A DNA stretch of 64,000 bases from Mikania micrantha (lineage: Eukaryota > Streptophyta > Magnoliopsida > Asterales > Asteraceae). The notes under the pieces are model-generated. The model was not told the DNA's origin. It searched no databases and saw nothing but the letters and a program-made list of their open reading frames with translations. Position numbers and translations under genes: made by a program. The DNA lies in NCBI GenBank assembly GCA_009363875.1, contig CM018694.1, positions 4,836,001 to 4,900,000 on the forward strand. Reading direction: 5' to 3'. Below are positions 32,172 through 43,586 of this stretch, piece by piece; position 1 is the first letter of the stretch; each line of letters begins with the position of its first letter.

Positions 32172-35100
32172 AAAACAATTGATTTTAAGCATTAAGCTTA
32201 AAGCATAAGTCACAACATAATTATTATGTTTATGTTTAAAGCATTAAGTAACATTTCAACAATTTATGAAAATGTTTAACATGCTTCTCAGTCCCGAAGT
32301 AAAACAAATAAGTTTGAGAAGGGACAAATGAACTCACCTTGTGTCCGTAGTGTATGACTAAGTAAAATAAGAATGCACGCGCTCTTTGTTTGTACCTGTT
32401 GTAATGTTCACGGTCCTGTATTGATTTCATAGTGTTGTAGCTTATAAGTATAAGTTTGTAATGATTCGTTGTGCGTGTAAGTGTTAGTCCTAAAGTTGAC
32501 TAACACTTATGAATCTTGTTTGTTATCCGGCCCGGAGTTCCCATATTAGTTTGTGTCATGTTTATACTTCCCAAATTTCTCAAAGTTTCTCACTTACCCA
32601 TGAATCACAATTTATCATTTTCATGTAAAGTTTGTGAATCATTATGCAATTTGTTTAAAAGTTGTTATCACTTTGTAACAATAAATGATTATTTCCTAAA
32701 TGCATGGGATTCATGCTTTTATCGTTTCCAACGTTCTTTCATGCCTTCGTTCTTTATTTAGGATAAATTTGGGCCGGATAACCCATTGGGCCATTATGAT
32801 AAAATGGGGCCTAAGGGTTATGTACGTGGGCCTAGACCACAAGGAGTTGGGCCGCTCGGATTAGCCATAGGCCAAGGGGTATGGGCCGGCTATGTGTGTC
32901 AGGCCTAATAGGATAAAATGGTTCAACAAATTGGGTTGGGCCGGTCCTCAACAATACTACTATGGGCCGAATGGAATGGACTTTGGGCCAAAACAGGAAG
33001 TTCTTGGGCCATGACCTTCCGATTGGGCTGTATCATTCAACTGGGCCGAATTAGGGTGTTGGGCCAAATGAAATTAGGATGGGCCAGATACACACAAGTT
33101 TGGGCCGGCTGTTTGGGCTTGATCAAGACATCGAAGAGGATGGTCCCTAACCAGCGAACCTTCTGATCTAATTGTTAAAGGTTCGGCTCCATCATGATGC
33201 TAGCGAACCTCATGGTTTACTCGGTTAAAGGCTCACCTGCAAAAAGGTTCGGCTGGGAGTCGATGTTCTAGGGTTCGCGGTTGATGTTGAGACTTCGAAG
33301 GTTCGGCTCCCATATCTATGGTTCGCCAAGCCTAGGTTAAGTTGGCCATCGAGGGTTCGTGACCTACATGGGTTCGGCCGCATGGTTTACTAAATAAGGT
33401 TCGTCTTCCAACTTGGTTCGGCTGAGTTTTGGTGGGTTCGCTCAGAGGGGGGGATGGTTCGGCTGCTCATGCATGGAAGGTTCGGTCACCATGCGACTAA
33501 TAGGTTCGTGGAAAGTACACCAGGGTTCGGCCTTGGCCATGGCTCACGAACCCTGGTTCGAGCATCATCTTCTCCAACGAATTCATCAGCTACGAGCCAC
33601 GGTTCACACTGGAAATTGTTAAAGGTGCAGGACTCGAAGGGTGATGTAAAGGACCGGTTAAGGTTGTTCTATCACAAAATGAAAATGAAAACCCTAAAAT
33701 TCCGAACCTTCAAGTTCGTGTATCTCGATTTTGACCGGAAGAAACCTCAGATCTGTTGTACTTTCTTGTAGAGGGCTTCGAGATCTTCACTTGGACACCA
33801 AAAACACGCAATTTGGTTGAGTTTTGAGCTAGTTATGAGGCTTCAAAGTTGAGAAGATGGTGATTTTGGTGGTAGAGAGAGAAGTGGACGGGAGAGATAG
33901 GTAGAGAGAGAGATCTTGAATTAAATGAGGAAATTAACCTCATTTGTTGCTTAAATACCCCGCGGTTATTCGGGTTCGTTTCGGTTGCTCGGTTCGCATT
34001 TTCGTCGTGTTTCCGAATCGTTACGCGCGTTTTTCGGAATTTAAATAAAAAGGATTATTTTAAACTACTTGGATAGTATTTATTTCTAGAAAATTATTTT
34101 AAATATCGTTTAGTTTATTTATTTTATCGAATTATAATATTTTACGCGTTTCGTGAAATTATTCGCGATTTAAAAAAATAGTTTCGTTTTAAATTGCTTT
34201 ATGATGAGTTTCAAAATTGTAAAATAGGAAATATTTTATTTCCTTAAAATTATGATCGTTCGAGTCATCATACGTTTTCGTTTCATCAGATCGCGTCGCC
34301 ATCGCGCGTATTCGTTCGAATCGTCATTCGAACGAACACGTCGATAGTTTGGCTTTCTGATTCTTGTTTTCTACTGTTAAGTCATTATTTCAGAACATTA
34401 AACTATTAGAATTATTCGTACAGATCGTCACCTATACAAATAACTCGTCGGTTTAGCGTTCCGTAACAATAACCGTTATAGTTTCGTTTTGTTTAACCTC
34501 ACATACGTATACACCAAATAGTATCACATCAAGTATTTACGTTCCAACACTGCGTTGTCTGACATGTTTTCTGGCTGTTAAATCCTAAGATTTCAGTCAA
34601 ATTCAGAAATCGTTTAATAGTTTCATGTAAATCAAATACATCAATAGTCTAAACATAGTTTCACGAAATGTGTACCTGGGTTACTGTACATGTTTACTGT
34701 TGCGATCACTGTTCCGGCACACGTCCGGCACTGATGTTACACCTCTTAATCGGTAAGAGGTAAGTGTGTTTGGCTAGGTAAAATGAAGCCTCTTAATGGT
34801 TCAGTTTGGCTCTTAATGATTCAGTATGAGATAAAGTCTGAATGAAAATATAAAACCTTAATTCCCAATCCACCCTTTCATAGTTTCACGCACAAAGGTC
34901 TCCCTCTATGATTCTCACACCTTCGGCGACCCTTCTCTCCGACGCACCGCCACCACCGTCAGGCCGTTATCACAGTCGTTTTAGCGAGATCGTGGGGCTC
35001 TTCTCTCCGTCGTTACCAAGATCGTCGGACTCCTCTCCATCTGACCTCTTCGATTCTCACACCTCCGGTGACCCATCTCTCCGGCGCTACCCTGACGCAC

Positions 35101-35501
35101 CACCACCCTGACGCACCACCACCACCCTCAAACCCTTCTCTCCGTTGTTTAACCGAGATCATCGGACTCCTTCCCTCCATCTGCCCTCTTCGATTCTCAC
35201 ACCTTCGGCGACCTTTCTCTCAGACGAACCACCACCACGTGAACAACCGTAAGACGTTTCTCTTTGTCGGACCCTTTCATCTTTCGAACTTCAATCGATG
35301 TTTTGGAATTTGTTTATATTGTCTGATCTATGGAATCTTTTGTTTGGAATTTGATTTTGTTTGAAGAAGGGTAAAATAGTCATCTATAAAGTGATTCAGA
35401 TGTACAACCAAACAACAATACTGGTTCAGAGTCTCTTATTCAGTCAGACCTCTTATTGGTTCAGCTCCTAATGATTCAGATTTTGCCAAACAGCCCCGAA
35501 G

Positions 35502-36773
35502 TCTCGAGACTTAACCTGTGATACACAATACCAGCAGGTCGATGTTTAACAAGAGTGGATCTAAGAAAGAAGAATTTTAACTTTAGATTTTACCATTAAA
35601 CTAGCTGAGGTACACGACCAGCCATCATGGGGTGTGTGTAGTCCGACGAAGCACTCAGCTGGAGTTCCCACCGAAGACCAGTACCACCGCCATCACAAGC
35701 GAGGGGTTGGTGTGGGTTCTTGTCAAGCCGACCGGAGACAACACCGAGGACGTCATCGGTGGCTGCTGCCACTCTTGTTTCATCAGGTGAGGAGGTTAGG
35801 CTGGAGCTGTGGTGTTCACCGGAGTCAGATGAGGGTCGACAGGCTGGAGAATGATGATAAGCTGCTCTAAGATGAGCTGAGGAGGGAGGAGTGCACCGGG
35901 GTTCGGCTGAGGTGTTCACGATCGCACACACATCAGGCTGTGTGTGTCTCACGACTGGATAAAACAAACGAGAGGGATGAGAGTGGTCGGAAAAGGAGCT
36001 CGCCGGAGCTAGGTTGGTGGTGGAGGAGATCATCACCGGAGCTTGGGCTCGCCGGAGGAGGAGGCTGTGGATGGAGGTAGTCGTCTCCTGTTCTCAAGAA
36101 CGAACATACACACACGCACCTGGGGCTGCTAGAACGATGGGGCAGGCTGGAGGCCATGCGGGAGGTTGATGGCTGGAGAAGAAGATGGCCGGAGGAGGAG
36201 CCACCTGCTCTTATTCTTTGCTGGCGATTAGAAGCAATCACACACACAAGTGTGTGTTGTGTGCGTGTATGACGGCTATAGAGAAATGAGAGGAGAAAGG
36301 GTTAAATGCCCTTTTATATCTAGGGTTTCCAAGTGGGTACAATCGCGTATAGTTCACGTATCGAACCCGTTCAAGTCGCGTTTCTTTTCGTGATTATTAT
36401 TTTAGAATGTAAATAGTCCAAAAATATATCCAAAGTGTTTAAGTTAATTATTTTGTCACTTCTTATCGATTCAGTGAATAATTAATTCAAGATACATTGA
36501 TTTTGTGTTTAACGCGGATTATCCCGTAACTTTACGTTTGTCTCGTATAACTTTCGAAACGGTTTCATGGATTAATATGAACTGTAAATACTTATATATT
36601 TATTTATTTCTTTATCGTTCAGACTGTCGCTTTGTTGGATCCGAATCAGTTTGATGAATGATCAGACCTTAAATGGGCCTAAGTTCTTGTTGGGCCTCAT
36701 TGGGTTTAACTGGGCCTACTCAATTTGGTCTAATTAGTAATGAATCTATTAACGAATTTTGTTGGTTGTTACA
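35502..36773 (-). repeat. Terminal segment of the outer solo LTR
   Basis: The 5' part (in element sense) of the LTR that starts at 12871, ending GTTGTTACA at 36773. It has a purine/GC-rich stretch at 35640-36250 with chance open frames on both strands. These frames are low-complexity (Ser/Pro/His) and not genes. Confidence 0.65.
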
Positions 36774-36778
36774 CTATG

Positions 36779-37550
36779 TTTAGATATTCGTGTTATTGTT
36801 ACCATTGTCAAGGCCGAATACTCGTATCGAAAGAGTGGTATGACTCAAAAATTATTATTTTTTTAATTCGATGACATTTTGTGAAACGAGTTTTAGGTCC
36901 ACCATTAATAAATGCTTACAATTGACTAATAATATTATTTAAATAAACAATAATTGTTACCTTTTTCTCTTTTTATATGTTTGTTTTATGTTCGTGATTC
37001 TTGATACTAGATTTTACGATTAAGCGCGACCTTTGTTTTTGTGTAACGGATACGTTTACGATGAGTACATTTTAGGGCTTATGTCAGAGTGAAAACAGCT
37101 GTAACGTGCTTTAAGATCTGTATTTTGATATATAGGATCCTGTATTTGTTCTGATATTCAATATCATATCAGATTCCGGCCACAACAAGAGGTGAACCCA
37201 CTAATTGTATTTTATTTATCAAGCGTATAAACAAACAAGCATATGTATCAAAATCTCATTAATGTAGTAGGGTGTAACAACTAACAATATCGGCCCAAGA
37301 GAGGGGCAAAGTGAGCGATGGCCCTAGGCCTAACTTTGTAAGGCGTCCAAAATTATTTTTTTATATTATATATAAACATACATAAAAGTATATTGTTGTA
37401 TTAGAACACTTTGGTTTTTGTTATTTTTTTTTAAATTGATTACATGCTCGTTTAAATAAATTACAACTCTAGCGCTAATAATTTATAGGCTTTCTAAATT
37501 ATTTCTTGAGCGATATAAATTTCTATATTCTCTTGTCAAGTACATTAATT
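36779..37550. other. AT-rich spacer
   Basis: No gene. Near 37290-37350 the phrase 'gaggggcaaag...ggccctaggcctaac' resembles decayed ends of plant hAT-type MITEs, but no boundaries could be set. Confidence 0.4.
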
Positions 37551-37552
37551 TA

Positions 37553-38340
37553 GGGGTGTTCATCGAATCAAATTTTGAATAATTCAAATATTTCGAATCA
37601 AATGATTTCAAATTTTGAATTTTTAGGGGCATTCGAATTCGAAATCAATTCGAAAAATCTAATTCGAATTCAAAATTCGAATTCGATCCGAATTCGATTC
37701 GAATTAGATTAGAATTCGAATTGGTTTGATTTGAATTTAATTAAAAAAATGTTTATATTTGCAATCTTTATATATTCAAAATATCAAATAATCAAAACCT
37801 TAAACATCCAAACATCTAAGTTGTAATATTAAATATATCATTTAAACTAATAAAATGATAAAAGTTCAATATATAATGTAAGTGATAACATACAAAAAAC
37901 ATAAATTGACAACTAATCATGATATTAGATTTTAACAACCAAAATAATCAATTTTTTGAGCTTCACAATTGACGCTTTTGTTGTGAATGGGTTTAGCATG
38001 TTTAAAAGTGTTAAAATTATAGGTTTTTTATAATTAAAATGACATTTGTGCAGTAGTCTTTTAGTTTTATAAACTAAACCAGCTAACTAAAAAGCATAAT
38101 TTATAAATATAGTACTGCCTGTGTATATAAAATAAAAATATATAAATAATTTAAATTCAAATCTCGAATCCAATCGAATTAAAAATATGAAATTCGATTC
38201 GAAATTCGATATTATACTACGAATCGAATCGAGTTCGAATATGAAAATTCGAATCGAATTTCGACTTGGTGTGTTTCGAATTGAAACCGAATCGAATATC
38301 GATTTTTTCGAGTCATATTTGAAAACTGAACATCTTGAAA
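37553..38340. repeat. GAATTCGA-rich foldback repeat
   Basis: Begins AGGGGTGTTCATCG and ends near TGAACATCTTG. The outer parts (37560-37730 and 38150-38300) are dense in variants of AATTCGAATTCGA and are roughly inverted relative to each other around an AT-rich core. Probably a decayed foldback MITE. No clear target duplication. Confidence 0.5.
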
Positions 38341-38695
38341 ATCTTATAAAACAAGAAAACGAATAAGTTGTGAGAATCGTCGTATCAAATATATATACAC
38401 CCATTTTTGTAAGGATTAGAAAAACATATATTATATTTTTAGCATGATTTACTTATAATTGTTAGCAATAATTAATGACTAGATTCACAAAAGGGTGAAG
38501 TTGGTGGACGAGACTTGATACGGAACTCAAGATGATTTACTTTACTAATTGTAAGACTACCCGTAATGCATAAGCATGCATCTTAGTTTTTACTGCTACA
38601 TCAGCTTTTTACTAATTTTTCTCACATGCATTATCTTTCCTCTTTTTAACTCTAACACATCCTTCACAAATGCATTCTCTATCTTCCCAAATTCT

Positions 38696-38697
38696 AC

Positions 38698-38738
<41 letters not shown>
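38696..38738. repeat. (AC)n(AT)n compound microsatellite
   Basis: About nine AC/CA units run directly into about ten AT units. Confidence 0.92.
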
Positions 38739-38739
<1 letters not shown>

Positions 38740-39395
38740 CTAGGTTAGTATCCCGTGTATTACACGGGTTGAATAAAATTAATAAGTATTCAATAATATA
38801 AATTTAATAATTGTAAATGATTGTTTGATTTAATATATGATCAACATCACATAGAAAATAAAATAATAATATTGTATTTTAAAATTTCATTTTTCAAAGT
38901 TTGGTTTTTAAACATTTCATTTTAAAAAAGTTGATTTAAAAAAATAATTTTATACAAAATTATAGGATGTTATCTATTATTACATAAGATGGAAAAGAAA
39001 AAAATATAAATACTAAATAATAATAACTTATAAATTATAAAAAGATGTTATAAGTTATAAATTATTGGTTAATTTTCATATTTTATAATAATTTGATTTT
39101 TCAACAGTTTGCTTTTTAATATTAAAAATATTTTATTATATTAAGAATCCTTTTTAATTATAAAAGGTATATATACTATAATTAGTATTTAATACTTTTA
39201 TGTAATGTATTTTTTTAATATTAAGAACTTTTTTTGATTGAAAAAGGTGTAAAGAATATATAATTAGTGTTTAATAAAGTTGCGTATTTATTAGGAGAGA
39301 GAAGCGGGAAAAATTGTGTGAAGATAATCTATATTTTTGACAAGTGTCCCTAAATTATTTTGATTTATTAAGTATAATAGATAATAGAGATATAT
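38739..39395. repeat. Hairpin-bearing AT-rich repeat, possible MITE
   Basis: Starts CTAGGTTAGTATCCCGTGTATTACACGGG, in which CCCGTGT and ACACGGG form a small hairpin, and ends near AAGTATAATAGATAATAGAG. Repeats with this hairpin are common in plant introns and spacers. Boundaries and superfamily not established. Confidence 0.4.
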
Positions 39396-40284
39396 AATCA
39401 CACCTTGAGTTTTATTGTGGGGCCAACATATATTCCCATCCGTTGATGCACTTGCCCACATGCACAATTAAAGTTCCTTCCCCACCCCAATGTGCACGTC
39501 CCATGTGCTCCCCTCCACGTAAGCAAGGATAACCACCATTTCGTGCGCAATGTGGGAAGTCTAATAGGATTAGTTTGGTTATTTATTGTTCATCAAGTTG
39601 AGTGTGTCTACAAATATGTTTACCGAATTAAGATTATTTATATAAGAGATCCACATTATAATGAGCATGGGAGGCCTTGAAAAGGGAAAAACCTAACATT
39701 TGTCTAAGGCTCATTTTTTCCAATGGCACAAGAATTTTAAAAATCATTTTTACATTATATATTTTAATTATATGCAAAAAGATAAAACCAAAAAAAACAC
39801 AAATTTATAATTCATTAGGGTTTTTTTTATCGACTCGTTAGGGACACTTGAATTCTCATAACCGCCCCTAGGGTGTAAAATGAATAAAATGAGAAAAAAA
39901 CTTTACTTTTATCACATAATTCACCAAAACCTTCATTTTTTGTTGTAAAATACAAGGACAAAGAAAACAAGTACTTAAACATATTGTATTAGTAAGAGAG
40001 AAGACAATTATTGAAAGACATGAAAGCTCATAAGACTAATGTTGGTAGAACAAAAGGCACATCTAAAACTAAAGCTAAACCTAAGACTAAAGACAAATCT
40101 AGTACTAATAACACACTCAAAACTAAAGGCATCCTAAAACTAAACCCAAACCTAGGAAGTCACTAATAACGACATCTACATATAAAGGCAAACTACCTTA
40201 AGGCTTAAGTACAATCTATGACAAGAAGCATTACACAAACCAAATCTATATGTGCTTCTAAAAATCTTTTTTATCTAACATCTT
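39396..40284. other. Spacer, no gene
   Basis: AT-rich. At about 40020-40180 a short Lys/Thr repeat would be encoded by 'ctaaaactaaag' words. Open frames lack motifs. The last five bases, CATCT, are the left duplication of the next solo LTR. Confidence 0.45.
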
Positions 40285-41058
40285 GTGACACCCCGTAATT
40301 TTCGGGTCAGCTTTAAATTTAATTAAATAATTATTTAATTGATTTATTTACACGTGGCACTAGAATTGGTTTAATTTAGTATGACACGTAGCACGATAGT
40401 ACAAACACAGTCACAAGCGCGGTAATTCGGAGAATTATCGAGAAACGCACAAACGTGTCGAATAATTCACGAACGTTCGTGAACGTTGAACAAAACAAGC
40501 AATTGAACAATAATTGGTTCGCGTATGATCAAACATTGAACAAATTAAGCTCAAACAACAAGAAACAATAAACTATAACGAGAAAACGTATGGAAAACAA
40601 TAACAAATGAAATTGGGCCATTGGGCTGGTCCGGCAGGCTTCACGGTACGCCAAGGCTCCTGGGAAAGCCTTGGCGGTACGCGAAGGTGAGTGGGTAAAT
40701 TTGAATTCCACGAATTTCTTCGCGGTACGCCACGACCGATCAACTTCCACCTTGGCGGTACGTGGCATGTTTCGGGAGAGAACCCGATTAAAATAATCTC
40801 GGCGGTACGCCAAGACCCCTAAGGGCATGCTTGGTGGTATGCGAAGAGTGCAAATTCGTAGAAACTTTATAAAATCAGTCCCACTCGTTCTGTTTTATTT
40901 TTACAACATATCTCTCAAACTCACACACATAATCTTCGTCCAAACCATCACCAGAACCTTTCCTAAACCCTGGAACTCAAAACCAACACTTGTGAAGCCA
41001 TCCTTTGAAGATTGGGAGCTTGGGAAACTTGGAGGAACTTGAGGAAGCTCATTATCAC

Positions 41059-42287
41059 CAGGGCCGTCTCAAGTATTTTAGAGGCCCTAGGTGGAACTGA
41101 AATTCGGGGCCCTTCTTTATTAGCATTTTGTTCTTCATTATTTACATTTTTTTCTTCATTAGCATCTTGTTCTTCATTAATCACATTTTGATTGTTATAT
41201 GTTTTATGAAAGATCCTTTTTCTTTCTCAACTAAAGCATCTAGTTTAATTTTTCTTCCTTTTTGAACGCCCGGATTTGTATTTTATATTTCGATTTGATA
41301 TTTAATCAAACAATTCAAAATACAAACCTATTCAAATTAAATTAATAACCTATTCAAACTAAGCTAATCAAACAAATAAGTAACAACAAAATCAAACTAA
41401 CAACAAATCATTTATTCAAACTAAGTTCTCAAACAATCAAATTAAACTATTCAAAATGCAAACCTTTTTAAGCTAAGCTAATCAAATTAAGTAACTAACA
41501 TCAAATGCACTAAGCTGTTCAAATTAACAAATAAAAAATTAAGCTATTAAAAATGCAATTATGCAAACCTGATTAAATTAAACTAACAGCAATTCAACAA
41601 ATCAAACTAAGCAAATCAAACTAATAAGCAATAACAAAATAAAAATAACAGCAAATGCAATCGGAAGTAAAAAGAGGAACCATAATGGGGCAATATTACT
41701 TACCTGAAAGAGACTTGTATACAATAATCAAAAGAGGAAACCGAGTCCGAACTCGGTACTCCACCCTCCGACAGTCCGTCTCTGGCTAAAGGCAGTCGAC
41801 AATCGGAAGTCACTTTGACTCTTTGAGTTGTCAGTAGCTAGTAGTGAGTAATCAAGGAGAGTCCAAACCTGTTCTAATTGAGGAGAGCGATTATCGAGCT
41901 AGTAATCGAGGATTCAAGCAAGAGGAAGTGAGGTCAGTCGATTTGAGGAAACACGTACTCGAGTCTCAAGCAACGGCTATAGAAGGATTGAAAATTGGAA
42001 ATGTATGGGCGTAAGGTATCCTTGAATCGTCTTCTTGACTTCTCCAATCTCCACCTTGAAAATTGAAACTCAAGTCTCAGCCTTCTTCACTTCTCCCGTT
42101 TCTCCCTCACTCTCGGTCTCACGTAGTCCCGCACTCCCGCTCCCGCATCTCTTTTCTTAAGCGGTGGAAATTAACCGGCCTACTCCAAAGTCTAAATGAC
42201 CACTCTCCACATACCCACAAGCCCAGCAAGAAGCCCAATTTCTAAACCCAAATACATTACAAGTAATTTAAAAATGGGCCGGTCCTG
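41059..42287. mobile_element. hAT-like non-autonomous element
   Basis: Ends CAGGGCCGTC... and ...GGGCCGGTCCTG are short imperfect inverted repeats. The flanking 8-mers ATTATCAC (41051-41058) and ATCATCAC (42288-42295) agree at 7 of 8 positions, as expected for an old hAT duplication. 1,229 bp, no transposase frame; the left end encodes only a short Asn/Glu-rich frame. Confidence 0.75.
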
Positions 42288-42358
42288 ATCATCACCACCA
42301 ACACCTGAATTTCCTGTTAAAGAGCCATCACCAATAGCTTCAGTAGCTGAATTTCCTG

Positions 42359-42583
42359 CAGGGACGGTTCTTGTTAAGGGCCCGGGGGGCCCCGGCCCCC
42401 CATTTTTCCGGTCAGAAGGGTAGATTTAGTAGTATTTCGTCGGAAAAATCCTTCGGTTCCCTTCATTTTCTTCCTAAAAATTCTTCAGCCCCTTCCTTTT
42501 CTACCTAAAAATCCTTCGGCCCCCTCCGTTTTCTTCCTAAAAATCCTCCGGCCTCTTCGAACTTTTTTCAAGATCCGTCCCTG
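42359..42583. mobile_element. Small TIR element (MITE), 225 bp
   Basis: CAGGGACGG...CCGTCCCTG inverted ends extending to about GATCTT/TTCTTG. The interior has about three tandem ~38-bp units with CTTCGGCCCC and TTTTCTTCCTAAAAAT. I found no convincing target duplication, so the superfamily is open. Confidence 0.6.
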
Positions 42584-43586
42584 CATGCAAGACCAACCAA
42601 TCACATGCAACCTCATTGGAGGTGCATCACGAAATTTTAACTTCATAGATCTGTGTTTTATTGATTTAATGATGGATTTGAGTCATAGGAATGAGCTATT
42701 GGGAATATTGATGCCAGTTTTGTATTATTGTTGATTATTTCTATAAATGGCAATTTCTTTGAGACATGCATGGATGATCCATGAAGTTTTGGGTTATTTT
42801 GGATATAAATAAGTGATTATTTGTGATAATGGGATTGTTCATAATGAAAATTATAGTTATTATAGTTATTTGATGAAGATTTGGAAATGTTACTAAATAT
42901 AGTAACTTTATTTATGCAAAAATGTGCTAGATGATGGATTGATGAAATAGGTTAGCTTAAATGATGATTTGAAGTTAGTATTGATGATATTTGAGTGATT
43001 AGTACATTAGATGTAATGATGTCAGTGATTTGTTCATGTGTTACTAAAAATAGTAACTTTAATAGTAAATAACATTCATGCCTATAAGGCTTGGTTATGA
43101 AAGAGTATTTTCATCATGATGTGTTTATATAGAACTATTTGAAATGTTAAATCTTGATTTAAATGAGCTTGGTGTAAAACTTTCCATTTTATGAAATTTT
43201 AATTTGGGAGTTCCATGAAATAGGATTATTGGTTTAGTTTTAATAATGATTATGACTTAAAATGCTATGTTATGATGTTATGTGAAGTTGTGGTGTGATC
43301 TTTGTTGTTTAACACATGAGGTATAGAAACTTTCTAAAAATAGTAACTTTGGTTACTAAAAATGAACTTTTGTGTTTATTTGACAACATGTAACAATGTG
43401 CTAAGTGTTAACATGATCACTTAGGCCAAATGAGCATGCTAAAACTGTTAAAATGTATTATGATGCAAACTTGCTAAAAAATGGAAACTTACTATAAATA
43501 GTAAGTTGTCCATGTAATGTGACTAAGTTCTTACATGCAATTTACGTGAATAATAACGATCATTGAACGAACTATAACAATCAAAC

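Larger units (their letters stand above)
30467..34741 (-). mobile_element. Solo LTR, family A, inside the TIR element
   Basis: 4,275 bp from TGTCACACCCCGAGCC to CACTGATGTTACA, flanked by CCTCT at 30462-30466 and 34742-34746. It shares terminal sequences with 8409-12264. It carries two tandem arrays (31195-31705 and 31811-32171) and a stretch at 32760-33620 rich in GGGCC and GGTTCGGC words. No gag-pol remains. Confidence 0.92.
30421..35496. mobile_element. TIR DNA transposon, about 800 bp, split by a solo LTR
   Basis: Ends GGGCTGTTTGG (30421) and CCAAACAGCCC (ending 35496) are inverted repeats, with CGAAG flanking on both sides (30416-30420 and 35497-35501). Without the inserted LTR the element is 796 bp. 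The left end has a subterminal perfect hairpin (15-bp arms at 30431-30445 and 30448-30462), and CTCTTAATGGTTCAG-like words recur near both ends. The middle (34900-35260) has repeated CTTCGATTCTCACACC and CCACCACC phrases. No transposase, so non-autonomous. The 5-bp duplication does not match a standard superfamily. Confidence 0.72.
12871..36773 (-). mobile_element. Outer solo LTR split by three later insertions
   Basis: The left end begins TGTCACACCCCCGCCG at 12871 and the right end finishes GGTTGTTACA at 36773. Both are flanked by CTATG (12866-12870 and 36774-36778). LTR sequence survives as 12871-13416, about 25021-26070, about 29400-30420 and 35502-36773. Removing the Tekay element, the caulimovirid segment and the TIR element leaves about 4 kb, the size of the other large LTRs here. 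The join is inferred from matching ends, the matching duplication and this length, not from an intact copy. Confidence 0.8.

Noticed and set aside
34908..35364. Pro/Ser-rich frames that could be a captured host exon in the TIR element
   Set aside because: They come from repeated CTTCGATTCTCACACC and CCACCACC phrases and show no domain; gene capture cannot be supported.
35596..36247. Ser/His/Pro-rich frames on the minus strand
   Set aside because: Open on both strands because of GC-rich repeats in the terminal part of the outer LTR.
39492..39680. 62-codon frame with a hydrophobic middle
   Set aside because: No motif, no conserved context; likely chance in spacer DNA.
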